Shown here: one piece after another, positions 18,051-26,261 of the stretch
Numbering within the stretch: position 1 is the first letter of the stretch
How the letters are laid out: each line of letters opens with the position of its first letter
NCBI GenBank assembly: GCA_963752755.1
Contig: CAVVZJ010000006.1
Coordinates: 139,914 to 203,913, forward strand
Source of the DNA: CAVVZJ01 sp963752755
GTDB lineage: Bacteria; Planctomycetota; Planctomycetia; Isosphaerales; Isosphaeraceae
Direction of reading: 5' to 3'
DNA length: 64,000 bases
Program-made: the position numbers and the translations under genes
The notes under the pieces: model-generated
Seen by the model: only the letters and a program-made list of their open reading frames with translations
The model's database searches: none
Told to the model about the DNA's origin: nothing

Positions 18051-19563
18051 TCGAGTCTTTAGCACGGCTACCGGGTTCAAGTCCGTCATGCCGCTCTCGC
18101 CTGGTGTAGGGTCCGGGTCGCCTCCTCCCGGTCCCGGGCTCGTGACTCACGTTCCAGGTCCAACGCGAGCCGACCGTTGATCGCCGACGCGGTCCGCACC
18201 CGGTAGATCGTCTTCTGCATCTTGCGATACCGCCGGTTACCACGCTCCACCGCGTTGGAGGTTGCCCCCAGCAGCCGATCGTCCAGGAACGTCAGCGCCT
18301 TCTCCAGGTTCGGTGAGAACAGCGCCTTCAGCGCCTGCCCGACCCGGCGGAATCGGCGGACCCGGCCCCGCAAGCGCGCCAGCTTGGCCAGCGCCGTGTC
18401 GGTCCGGCACCGCCGGTCGAAGAGCCGATACACCTCCTCCATCAACGTCCGCAAGGTCCGCAGCCGGGGCAGGCCCCGGCTGATGCGCCGCAGCGTCCGC
18501 CGCTCGGCCGGGGTGAGCCGACGCTGCACGAACCGGTAGCGGTGCTCGAACAACGCGCCGATCTTCTGCTCCAGCCGCTTCTTCTGCCGGGCCGCCCGCC
18601 GAGCCTCTTTGGTGGCCGGGCGACCTCGCTTCAACCTGGGCTTCCGCGTGGCCAACTCCTTGCGAACCTTGGCCACCGCTCCGAGGACCGCTCTGGTCAA
18701 CTCGCGCACGACGGGGAAGGTGCAGAGTTGGTGGGGGACGTCGCCGAAGACCTCGGCGATCGGGGCCGGGTACAGCGACGAGCCGTCGGTGGTGATCCCG
18801 CGCAGGACCAGGCCCCGCGACTCCAACGCGGTCTGGAAGCGGCGGAAGAAGGCGGTGATGTCGTCCTGCTTCGGATCGCGGCGGAGCACCTGATAAGCGA
18901 TCCGCTTGAAGGTACGGTTATCGACGATCGAGAGGATGCAGAACGGGCCGTCGGACAGCTCGTCGGCGGCGATGTAGCCCGAGAAGTCGGCCAGCGTCCA
19001 GTCGAGGTGCTCGGAGTCGATCCGCCGCGCCGCCTTTTTCCCCCCGGCCTCGACCCAGTTCTGGATCGTGGCGTAGGGGACGAAGACCCGATGATCCCGC
19101 CAGAGGCTCCAACTGGCGGCCGGATACGGCAGTCCGTCCTCGACGACGAGGCGGAGGGCCGTGGCGACGACGCGTTTGGTGTCGTGACGGCCGGGGGCGG
19201 CCAGGTCGGTGCAGTCGGCGTTGAAGGACTTGCGGCACTTCGAGCAGAAGTGCTGGGAGTAGGTCAGGATGAGGTCGCAGGGTCGCCCGGAGACGAGGTC
19301 GTGGAGGGTCCGTTGGAAGACGCGGTCCCGGTAGGCGCTGTGACTACATCGTCGGCAAGGCCGCCGCCGATAGTTGCGGCTGCGTTTGCGGAGTTTGGGC
19401 TGGGGCAAGTCCTCGATGCGAGTGATGCCCTCGGTGGGATCGGGCAGGTATTCTCCGGGTCCAGGCAAGCGCAGTGCTCCTGTAAGGTGGTTCCTACAGG
19501 AGAATACGAGGTCGACCACTGACCTGTTCGTTTCCAAGCCCGGTAGCCGTGCTAAAGACTCGA
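18051..19563 (-). mobile_element. Insertion sequence in cas2 with 24-bp inverted ends
   Basis: A perfect 24-bp inverted repeat starting TCGAGTCTTTAGCACGGCTA is at 18051-18074 with its complement at 19540-19563. It encloses one intact transposase gene on the minus strand. The flanks (GCGACATTT on the left, GAATCGGCC on the right) show no target duplication. Loss of cas2 and leader sequence therefore probably came from an IS-adjacent deletion. Confidence 0.85.
18086..19537 (-). CDS. DDE-type transposase with N-terminal zinc fingers, family not assigned
   Basis: The 483-residue intact protein has paired cysteine motifs CRRCSHSAYRD and CSKCRKSFNADC (about residues 60-110), an HTH-like VPYATIQNWVEAG, and a catalytic domain with AADELSDGPFCILSIVD, ITTDGSSLYP and, near the C-terminus, SNAVERGNRRYRK, the likely DDE triad. 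An Arg/Lys-rich coiled segment lies between the second Asp and the Glu. The layout resembles transposases of the IS6/ISH3/MULE-like group, but I cannot name the family. It spans nearly the whole element. Confidence 0.8.
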   Translation of the reverse strand: METNRSVVDLVFSCRNHLTGALRLPGPGEYLPDPTEGITRIEDLPQPKLRKRSRNYRRRPCRRCSHSAYRDRVFQRTLHDLVSGRPCDLILTYSQHFCSKCRKSFNADCTDLAAPGRHDTKRVVATALRLVVEDGLPYPAASWSLWRDHRVFVPYATIQNWVEAGGKKAARRIDSEHLDWTLADFSGYIAADELSDGPFCILSIVDNRTFKRIAYQVLRRDPKQDDITAFFRRFQTALESRGLVLRGITTDGSSLYPAPIAEVFGDVPHQLCTFPVVRELTRAVLGAVAKVRKELATRKPRLKRGRPATKEARRAARQKKRLEQKIGALFEHRYRFVQRRLTPAERRTLRRISRGLPRLRTLRTLMEEVYRLFDRRCRTDTALAKLARLRGRVRRFRRVGQALKALFSPNLEKALTFLDDRLLGATSNAVERGNRRYRKMQKTIYRVRTASAINGRLALDLERESRARDREEATRTLHQARAA

Positions 19564-19597
19564 GAATCGGCCCTTATCCTTATTGAGAAGGGAGGAA
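19564..19597 (+). promoter_or_regulatory. Residual CRISPR leader (34 bases)
   Basis: Only GAATCGGCCCTTATCC and a short GA-rich tail ending GGAGGAA separate the IS from repeat 1. Leaders are normally AT-rich and over 100 bases, so most of it is gone. The array orientation (repeat 3' end ATTGAAGC, cas genes on the left) places the leader on this side. Confidence 0.6.
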
Positions 19598-19924
19598 GTC
19601 TTCCACGGCCCGATGGCCGTGGCCCCATTGAAGCACCGCGGACGCTGTCGGGGCTGTCGAGCGACCACGTCTTCCACGGCCCGATGGCCGTGGCCCCATT
19701 GAAGCGATCGGGCCCCGCCGCGGCTTTCGCCATCCGGCCGGGTCTTCCACGGCCCGATGGCCGTGGCCCCATTGAAGCCTCCGGTGTCCGGATTCCTGCC
19801 GGGCCGACGATCTTGTCTTCCACGGCCCGATGGCCGTGGCCCCATTGAAGCACCGTGGGGCGGCCCGCACCGAAGGCACGAGAGCGAGTCTTCCACGGCC
19901 CGATGGCCGTGGCCCCATTGAAGC
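19598..19924 (+). CRISPR. CRISPR array, five 37-bp repeats and four spacers
   Basis: Identical 37-bp repeats lie at 19598-19634, 19669-19705, 19742-19778, 19815-19851 and 19888-19924. Spacers are 34, 36, 36 and 36 bp. Each repeat starts GTCTTCCACGG and ends ATTGAAGC. An 8-bp stem (CCACGGCC/GGCCGTGG) with a CGAT loop is perfect, as in type I repeats whose crRNA 3' end keeps a hairpin. The last repeat is not degenerate. The ATTGAAGC end and the cas genes on the left imply plus-strand transcription. The Cas4-Cas1 fusion suggests subtype I-G. The array is short, consistent with lost adaptation. Confidence 0.97.
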
Positions 19925-20031
19925 AGCAACACCTCGGTCAATCGTACCCGCCGCGGCAACGATACACGCCAAGGTCGGTTCTTCGTCGATCGACATTGCG
20001 CGGTATGGACCAAAAGGTGTAAATTCATGCC

Positions 20032-20628
20032 ATGTCGCCGCTGGAGGACAACATCCCCGAGCCGCTCCGGAACCAGTTCGAAATCCACGCGTGGCGTCAT
20101 GCCTCGGCCATCCTCACCCGCGACTTCCCCGAAGAGTCGCGCGACATCATCGAGATCCTCTCCGACTTCCGGCTCCGACGCTCCGACGTCGCCCGGGCCG
20201 GCGGCCGCAAGTCGCCGATCTCGGACTCCCTCGACCACCGGTTCTACGAGCGCGGCTGGGTCGAGAAGAAATTCGATACCAAGATCATCATCGACCGGCA
20301 CAGCTACGACTCGCCCACCCACAAGATCGATTGCTTCAAGAACCACGTCGCCCTGGAGGTCGAGTGGAACAACAAGGATCCGTTCTACGACCGCGACCTC
20401 AACAACTTTCGCCTGCTCTTCGACCTCCGTGCCGTGAGCGTCGGCGTCATCGTCACCCGCGGCGACGAGCTCCAGGCCATCTTCGACGAGATCGGCAAGG
20501 GAAGTTCCTACGGCAACTCGACCACCCACATGGGCAAATTGCTCCCGAAGATCGAGGGCGGCGGCGGGGGTGGCTGCCCGATCCTCGCCTTCGGCATCAC
20601 TCGCCAACTCTACGATCCTCGGGCATGA
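20032..20628 (+). CDS. BglII/BstYI-family type II restriction endonuclease
   Basis: The 198-residue protein has the BglII-family core. The active-site pattern D-x8-E-x-E is D100, E109 and E111 in HKIDCFKNHVALEVEWNNKD, and the following FYDRDLNNFRLLFDL and VGVIVTRGDEL helices and strand match the family. BglII itself uses Asp84-Glu93-x-Gln95, so the spacing is identical but the last residue is Glu here. By homology it should cut AGATCT or RGATCY-like sites. The frame is intact and the methylase gene follows after 7 bases. An alternative ATG lies 5 bases upstream. Confidence 0.85.
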   Translation: MSPLEDNIPEPLRNQFEIHAWRHASAILTRDFPEESRDIIEILSDFRLRRSDVARAGGRKSPISDSLDHRFYERGWVEKKFDTKIIIDRHSYDSPTHKIDCFKNHVALEVEWNNKDPFYDRDLNNFRLLFDLRAVSVGVIVTRGDELQAIFDEIGKGSSYGNSTTHMGKLLPKIEGGGGGGCPILAFGITRQLYDPRA

Positions 20629-20635
20629 TCGGGCC

Positions 20636-21286
20636 ATGCCTCCCCGCCGCCCCGACCCCGCCGCCCTCGACTTCCGCTCCCGCGTCTCCGGTCCCTTCGG
20701 AACCATCTACGCCGACCCGCCCTGGCAGTTCCTCAACCGCACCGGCAAGATGGCGCCCGAGCACCGGCGGCTCAACCGCTACCCGACCCTGAGCCTGCCG
20801 GAGATCCTGGAGATTCCCGTCGGCGACGTCGCCGCCCCGCGGAGCCACCTCTCCCTCTGGGTGCCCAACGCGCTGCTCCGCGAGGGGCTGGAGGTGATGG
20901 AGGCCTGGGGCTTCACCTACAAGACGAACTTCGTCTGGTACAAGGTCCGCAAGGACGGCGGTCCGGACGGCCGTGGGGTGGGCTTCTACTTCCGCAACGT
21001 CACCGAGATCCTCCTGTTCGGCACCCGCGGCGGCCTCCGCACCGGCCCGGCCGGGCGGCGGCAGGTGAACCTGCTCTCGACGCGCAAGCGCGAGCACTCG
21101 CGCAAGCCCGACGAGTTCCACGACCTGATCGCGTCGTGCAGCCCCGGCCCCTACCTGGAGCTGTTCGCCCGCAACCCGCGGCGCGGCTGGGTGCAGTGGG
21201 GCAACGAGATCGAGCAGGAGGTGGAGGACCTGCACGATCCCGCCATCGCAAGGCGAGTGGAGATGCGAGAACTCCTGGCCGCCTGA
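20636..21286 (+). CDS. MT-A70 family adenine N6-methyltransferase
   Basis: The 216-residue protein has the catalytic motif IYADPPWQF near the N-terminus (about residues 22-30) and the MT-A70 features LSLWVPNALLREGLEVMEAWGFTYKTNFVWYK, then GFYFRNVTEILLFGTRG and HSRKPDEFHDLI. Such enzymes transfer methyl groups to adenine N6 in DNA. The intact frame and 7-base spacing from the BglII-like nuclease make it the protective methylase of a type II R-M pair. BglII's own methylase is an N4-cytosine enzyme, so an MT-A70 partner is noteworthy. Confidence 0.88.
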   Translation: MPPRRPDPAALDFRSRVSGPFGTIYADPPWQFLNRTGKMAPEHRRLNRYPTLSLPEILEIPVGDVAAPRSHLSLWVPNALLREGLEVMEAWGFTYKTNFVWYKVRKDGGPDGRGVGFYFRNVTEILLFGTRGGLRTGPAGRRQVNLLSTRKREHSRKPDEFHDLIASCSPGPYLELFARNPRRGWVQWGNEIEQEVEDLHDPAIARRVEMRELLAA

Positions 21287-21460
21287 CTCGCCACCGGCAT
21301 CGGGGACCTCGTGCCGCGCGATATCGCGAGCCGGAATGGTCGTGAGGTCAATTCGATCTGGTTGCGCCTTCATGTGAACATTACTACACTTGCGATTCGT
21401 ACGGGCACCGTGCCCGGACGACACGGGTCATTCACACCCACCGAGGAGGCACCCTCACCA

Positions 21461-22251
21461 TGAGCGGAGCCCGTCTCTGCCTGCACAGGGGCGGCCGGGA
21501 GGTCCCCAGGGAGTACCTCGCCACCGTCCCCACGCCCGCACCCTCGCGGCGCTGGCACCCTGTCGGCCACCACGCGTTCGTCGACGCGGTGGACGAGGCC
21601 CTGTCCGCACAGGGCTTCACCATCGAGCGGCGGCGCTACGGATTGTCGCAGGATGACGCCAAACTGTTCGGCGTCCTCGACCTCACGGTCCCCGTCGTCT
21701 CCGGCGTCACCGTGGCGGTCGGCATCCGCAACAGCCTCAATCAGACCTTCCCGTTGGGGTTCTGTGCCGGGCATCGCGTGTTCGTGTGTGACAACTTGGC
21801 ATTTTCTGCTGAGTTGATGGTCAAGCGCAAGCTCACCTCGCGCGGCATGCTGCGCTTCCGCGACGACATCGCGGCCTGCGTCTCCGGGCTCGACGTCTTC
21901 AAACGCGCCGAGGAGCACCGCGTCCGCCGGATGCAGCTGGCCGACATCGGCGACACCGAGGCCGAGAGCTTCATGCTCCGCGCCCTGGAGCGTCGCCTGA
22001 TCTCCCACCGCCTCGTCTACAAGCTGATCGAGGCGTGGCGGGAGCCGCCGTTCGAGGAGTTCGAATCAAGAACTCTTTGGTCGTTGTTCAACTGCTTCAC
22101 GCTCGTCATGAGCGATCGGGCGAAGAGCAACGCCCAGCAGCACGCCCGCGACACGATGAGTCTCCAGGCGCTGTTGGCCCCCAAGGGTGCCAACGCGCCG
22201 GGGATGCTCGACGTGGATTGTGAGGTGATCGATGTCACGCAAGAAGCCTGA
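21461..22251 (+). CDS. DUF932-like phage/plasmid protein
   Basis: The 263-residue intact protein has the DUF932 features: HHAFVDAVDEALSAQGF with ERRRYGLSQDDAKLFGVLDL near the start, then VAVGIRNSLNQTFPLGFCAGHRVFVCDNLAFSAE. A helical C-terminus follows. GAGGAGG is placed about 11 bases before the ATG. DUF932 proteins are found on phages, plasmids and mobile islands; their function is unknown. The stop overlaps the start of the small gene at 22232 by 20 bases, indicating a common transcript with the gene that was later split by the recombinase element. Confidence 0.75.
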
Positions 22252-22399
22252 GGCCAACGGCGACGCCGTCGAACCACCGCTGCCGGTCGATGATCCGGCT
22301 CCGGAGGGCGAGAAGCCCAACATGCCGTGCTTCGTCGCCCGCTATTCGCTCATCCGCGCCTGCGTCTGGGCGAATCCGAGCGAGATGTCTTGTCCATAA
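22232..22399 (+). pseudogene. 5' half of a small conserved gene split by a serine-recombinase element
   Basis: The frame starts 20 bases inside the DUF932 gene and encodes MSRKKPEANGDAVEPPLPVD, then KPNMPCFVARYSLIRACVWANPSEMSCP and a stop created by the element. If the two GTCCA copies (22392-22396 and 25923-25927) are recombined, it joins in frame with the 3' half at 25925-26107. The product would be 114 residues, running WANPSEMSCPVTEQGIRYQTT across the junction. The family is not recognised. Linkage suggests it works with the DUF932 protein. Confidence 0.75.
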
Positions 22400-22421
22400 T
22401 GCCCCTCGAAGCGCGAATGAC

Positions 22422-22447
22422 GAGAGGAGCCCCACCGGGCTCCTCTC
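22422..22447 (+). terminator. Perfect 11-bp hairpin just inside attL
   Basis: Arms GAGAGGAGCCC and GGGCTCCTCTC pair around loop CACC. There is no strong T-run, but the position, 23 bases after the truncated ORF and downstream of the convergent recombinase gene, suits a bidirectional terminator. A hairpin with the same AATGAC lead-in and CTCCTCTCC tail occurs at 26163. Confidence 0.5.
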
Positions 22448-24450
22448 CTCCCCAATGATTCATCCCCAGGGGCCAGCCCCTCCTCATAAAATCGAATCGC
22501 TCTTTCACTTCATTGCGTGTAGGCACCAAAATCTCCCGATCCCCGTCTGTGGGACGGTCGTGTCAGTGACTCGGGCGGCGAACGACGCCGATGCTCGCGC
22601 AGCCAACGGCGCAGGCGGCGCAACCTCGCCTGCTCGCTCCGCCCGCCCCGCACGACCCAGCAGGCCCGAGGCCCGATCCCCTCGCGGCGGGCGTCCAGCC
22701 AGCCGCGTCGGATCCATGTGTTCAGCGTGGCGGGGTGCATCCCCAAATGCCGTGCCAACGCCGAAGCCCACCACTCCCCCGGCGCCAACGCCGCGGCCGA
22801 CCCGGGACTCGAGGGACGCCGCTTCACCAGGCCGTGGCGCTGGAGCTGGGCCTCGACGACATCCCGAGTGAAGCCGCCCCGGCCCGAGCAGGAGTTCCAG
22901 CCCTCGGCGTTGAGCCGCTCGGCGATCTGCGGTGTGCTCAGCCCCGAACGGCGGAGCTCGACCATGCGGCCCAGGAGCTGTTCATGGTCGCGAAGTTGCT
23001 CGAATCGGGCGACCGGGCGGATCAGCTCGTGTCGGCTCGTCATCCCGCCGGCCCAGTGGATTGTCAGGTCCAGATATTCGCTGTCTCCCCGGACGGCCAC
23101 CTCCACACGCTCGACCAGATGCCGCACGATCGCCTTGCGATCCGCGGCCTCCGTGCTCGGCGCCTGCCAGAGGGCCGTCAGGTCGGCGCCCAGGCGCGGA
23201 TGGCCGCGCGGTCCTCCGCCGTCAGCGGCCTCGGATGGCGGCGGAGGAACGCCTCGTAGTCGTCCTCGACCCGACGTTGCTCCTGCAGGGCCGCCTCCCA
23301 GCGCCGCTCCAGTTCCCGGCCCACCAGGCGGTTCTCCGGCTCCACGGCGTGATACTGCCGAGCGGCCCGGTCCGCCTCGTAGGCGGCCCGCTCCCGCCGA
23401 TGGCGCCAGTGCTGGTCGATCCGCCGCCGCTCCTCCTCGATGTCCTCCGCCGCGGCCAGGCTCGCCTCCAGGGCCGCCGGCTCGAGCGCCTCCAGGACCC
23501 GCCGCCCGACGAACTCGTCGAGTACCGCACCGGACGTCACCTGACAGATGGGCTCCCCGTACTCCCTCCAGCGTTGGGAGCAGATGTAGTGAGGGCGTTG
23601 CCTGGACCCGCGGTAGTTCACCATCATCCGCAACCCGCAGCGACCACAGAACAGCACGCCCGGCAGCAGGGCCGCGCCGCCGCGGGGCGCACCCCGCGAA
23701 TCCATGCGAGCCCGGTTCTCGGCGAGTTGATCCCGGTTCTTCTGGAACTGCTCCCAGCTGATATAGGCCGGGCAGTGGCCCCGGATCAGGACCCCGGGAA
23801 CCTCGGAGGCGGACCGGCCCGAGGGGCGACGGCTCCCACGCCCGCGAGAACGCCCGTAGGTGTACGCCCCGGCGTAGAGCGGGTGTCGCAGGATGTTCGT
23901 CAGCGTCGTGCGGTTCGGCCGCCGCCACTCCAGGTTCCCCCGATTGGGGCCCTGGTGGGGGCGGACCCCGAGTCGGATCCCGTGCGCGACGAGGTACCTC
24001 AGGAGCTTGTGAGTGGTCTTGAGCTCGTCGAACTTCTCGAAGATCAAGCGGACGACCGCCCGGACCTCCTCGTCGGGATCCAGCGCGAACTCGCCGGTCG
24101 GGAGCCGGACGTAGCCGATCGGCGGGTGGCCATACAGCTCGCCGCGCCCGGCCTTGTTTCGCCGGCCCTGATCCATCCGACTCTTGAGGATATGAAGCTC
24201 AGCTTCGCTCATCGTCCCCTTGAGCCCCAGGAGCAGCCGATCGTTGTAGTCCGACGGGTCGTAGAGCCCATCCTGATCGGCCAGGAGCGTCTCGAACAGG
24301 GCGCACAGCTCCAGCAAGTGGTACCAGTCCTTGCACGAGCGTGCCAGCCGGCTCATCTCCCAGCCGAGGACCAGGCCCACGCGATCCAGGCCGACCTCCG
24401 CCATCAGGCGCTGGAAGCCGGGGCGTCCCTCGGCGGACTGGGCGCTGTGA

Positions 24451-25348
24451 GAGTCTGTTCCAAAAGGGGCGTCGGCTGTAGTTTGGGGGGATGGAACGCA
24501 AAGCCTACCCCAGCGACCTGACCGACGCCCAGTGGCGCCTCCTCGCTTCCCTGATCCCCGAGGCCAAGCCCGGCGGCAGGCCCCGCAAGTACGAGATGCG
24601 CGAGGTCATCAATGGCCTGCTCTACCTCAACCGCGAGGGCTGTTCCTGGCGGGCGTTGCCCCACGACCTGCCCCACTGGAAGACCTGCTACAACTTCTTC
24701 CGCCGGTTCGAGGCCGACGGCACCTGGGACGCCCTGGTCGCCGCGTTGCGGGGGGAGGTGCGGACGAAGCTCGGGCGCGCGCCGACGCCCAGCGGCGCCT
24801 GCATCGATAGCCAGTCGGCCAAGACGGCGCACGGCGGGGCCGAGGTCGGCGTCGATGGCGGCAAGATGGTGCGGGGCCGCAAGCGACATATCGTCACCGA
24901 CACGCTGGGGTTGCTGCTGATCGTCGTGGTCACCGCGGCGAACCTCGACGACGGGGCGACGGCGCCGCGGCTGCTGGCCGGTCTGCCCGCCGTGACGTTC
25001 CCCCGGCTGGCCGTGGTGTGGGCGGACCGGAAGTACCGCAACTCCCGGCTCGACGCCTGGCTGTCGGGCCAGGACCGGCTCCGCGTGGAGGTGAGCTCGA
25101 AGCCCGAGGGCGAGCGGGGGTTCAAGCCGCTGAAGGTGCGGTGGGTGGTCGAGCAGACCTTCGGCTGCCTGCTGCGGTGGCGGCGGCTGGTGCGGGACTT
25201 CGAGCGGCTGCCGGAGACGAGCGCGGCGATGGTCAAGCTCAGCTCGATCCATCGGATGGTCCGCCGTGCCCGGCCGCCGCGATGGCGGAAGAAATTCCGC
25301 TACAAGCGGCCGCCCAAAGCGGCCGCTTGAGTCTTTTGGAACAGTCTC
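24451..25348 (+). mobile_element. IS5-family (IS1031 subgroup) element, 898 bp
   Basis: Imperfect 16-bp inverted ends (GAGTCTGTTCCAAAAG at 24451-24466; complement of GAGACTGTTCCAAAAG at 25333-25348) bound a single transposase. TGA is duplicated at 24448-24450 and 25349-25351, matching the TNA target duplication of the IS1031 group. Its host is the serine recombinase gene. Confidence 0.9.
24491..25330 (+). CDS. IS5-family transposase (IS1031 type)
   Basis: The 279-residue intact protein begins MERKAYPSDLTDAQWRLLA, followed by GGRPRKYEMREVINGLLYLNREGCSWRALPHDLPHW, the classic DUF4096 N-terminus. The DDE residues are in ACIDSQSAKT, VVWADRKYRN and WVVEQTFG. The C-terminus is Arg/Lys-rich. Size and motifs match full-length relatives, and the intact ends suggest a mobile copy. 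Confidence 0.95.
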   Translation: MERKAYPSDLTDAQWRLLASLIPEAKPGGRPRKYEMREVINGLLYLNREGCSWRALPHDLPHWKTCYNFFRRFEADGTWDALVAALRGEVRTKLGRAPTPSGACIDSQSAKTAHGGAEVGVDGGKMVRGRKRHIVTDTLGLLLIVVVTAANLDDGATAPRLLAGLPAVTFPRLAVVWADRKYRNSRLDAWLSGQDRLRVEVSSKPEGERGFKPLKVRWVVEQTFGCLLRWRRLVRDFERLPETSAAMVKLSSIHRMVRRARPPRWRKKFRYKRPPKAAA

Positions 25349-25603
25349 TGACCGAGATCCTCGTCGATGATCAGGATGCGGTCCCGCGGCCAGCCCCAGG
25401 CGGATGCATAACGGGCCAGGTCATACTGCAAGGCGGTCGACTCGCGATTGCAGGCGACCTGCTGGAGGGTGGACTGCCGGACGTAGACGATGGCCAGCCG
25501 CTCGACGTGACGGGCCTGGATCTTCTGCACGGGCCCGAGCGCCGTGGGTATCGACCGGGACGACTCGACGTCGGGATGGGCTCGGTCTCCGACGGAGGCG
25601 GGC

Positions 25604-25797
25604 TCAGGAGGGATCATGCCGCCCCTCCCTTCGTGGCGTTCTGGTCGCGTCCCAGTGCCGGGCGATGATCCGGCTCAGGGTCCGGAGGATCTCCCGACGG
25701 GTCGTGGGCGGCAGGGCCGCCCAGAGCCGATCGGTCCGGAGTCGTCCCGTGTCCGCGGGGCGCGGGGGGGAGCAGTTCGAGCGAAGGTGTTGTCCAT
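25604..25797 (-). CDS. Small ORF upstream of and overlapping the serine recombinase (frameshifted)
   Basis: The minus strand encodes LWAALPPTTRREILRTLSRIIARHWDATRTPRREGRHDPS, a basic helical peptide, ending 14 bases inside the recombinase gene. An ATG at 25797 (MDNTFARTAPP) would start it, if a frame break in a run of seven G (about 25770) is an indel. Its overlap suggests translational coupling with the recombinase. Function is unknown; an accessory role is possible. Confidence 0.4.
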
Positions 25798-25924
25798 GAG
25801 TCTGCTCCGGTCAGGGATCGAGGATGCGAGCGCCACCACTGGGCCAACTCCAGCAGGGCTCCCACCGCCACTATAGGGGTCGGAGGACTCTGGTGAGAAT
25901 CCGAGTCTGGATGGGTAGTGTGGT

Positions 25925-26107
25925 CCAGTGACCGAGCAGGGCATCCGCTACCAGACGACGATCAGTCGCCTGTACATGGGTTCCGACCAGTGCTGGCACT
26001 CCACCGCGAGCTTCGGCTACCGCGACCTGCCCATCGTGGAGAAGGTCGCCGCCGCGGCGTTCCAGTGGATCGCCGAGCGGCTGGCCGAGAACGACGTGCC
26101 GTTCTGA
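25925..26107 (+). pseudogene. 3' half of the split small conserved gene
   Basis: From the right GTCCA copy the frame reads PVTEQGIRYQTTISRLYMGS, then DQCWHSTASFGYRDLPIVEKVAAAAFQWIAERLAENDVPF and stop. The aromatic-rich, charged sequence looks like a genuine conserved domain. It continues the protein begun at 22232 and lacks its own convincing start. See the 5' half for the reconstruction. Confidence 0.7.
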
Positions 26108-26162
26108 GCCGCACCGAGCCGTCATCTCTTCGGTGCACCCCTCGGTGCCACGCAATGACCAG

Positions 26163-26190
26163 AGCCCGCAGTCGGAAACGACTGCGGGCT
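26163..26190 (+). terminator. Perfect 12-bp hairpin with GAAA loop
   Basis: AGCCCGCAGTCG and CGACTGCGGGCT pair perfectly around GAAA, followed by CCTCTCC. It lies 56 bases after the stop of the split gene and before the next cassette, as expected for a transcription terminator, although the T-run is weak. Confidence 0.65.
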
Positions 26191-26261
26191 CCTCTCCGAT
26201 GCGACAACCGGGCGTCGATGACACCCGACTCTCGCACCAACTCAAGATACCACCACCCTGC

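Larger units (their letters stand above)
22510..25617 (-). pseudogene. Large serine recombinase, split by an IS and frameshifted
   Basis: The N-terminus (25349-25617) has the catalytic serine motif IVYVRQSTLQQV and TALQYDLARYASAWGW. The IS1031 copy interrupts it after DEDLG. The rest (24450 to 22510) has SAEGRPGF, LGWEMSRLARSCKDW, the recombinase domain (HPPIGYVRLPTGEF, LRHPLYAGAYTYGR), the zinc ribbon FCGRCGLRM...HYICSQ and a coiled coil. A frame break near 23190 (IRAWAPT should be IRRLGADLTALW) precedes a C-terminal part with HTH-like segments (AERLNAEGWNS, LARHLGMHPATLNTWIRRGWLDARR). Removing the IS and one TGA rejoins DEDLG to HSAQSAEG in frame. It is inactive as it stands. Confidence 0.85.
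22392..25927 (-). mobile_element. Minimal large-serine-recombinase integrative element
   Basis: The borders share GTCCA (22392-22396 and 25923-25927). Removing everything between them restores an in-frame small gene, so this is the exact integrated element. Its only genes are the recombinase and a small ORF overlapping its start, both on the minus strand. Without the nested IS1031 copy it would be about 2.6 kb. The lack of cargo makes it an unusually small serine-integrase element. Confidence 0.8.

Noticed and set aside
20570..20635. Upstream extension of the MT-A70 methylase into the nuclease gene
   Set aside because: The extension has no homology features; the ATG at 20636, 7 bases after the nuclease stop, is the sensible start.
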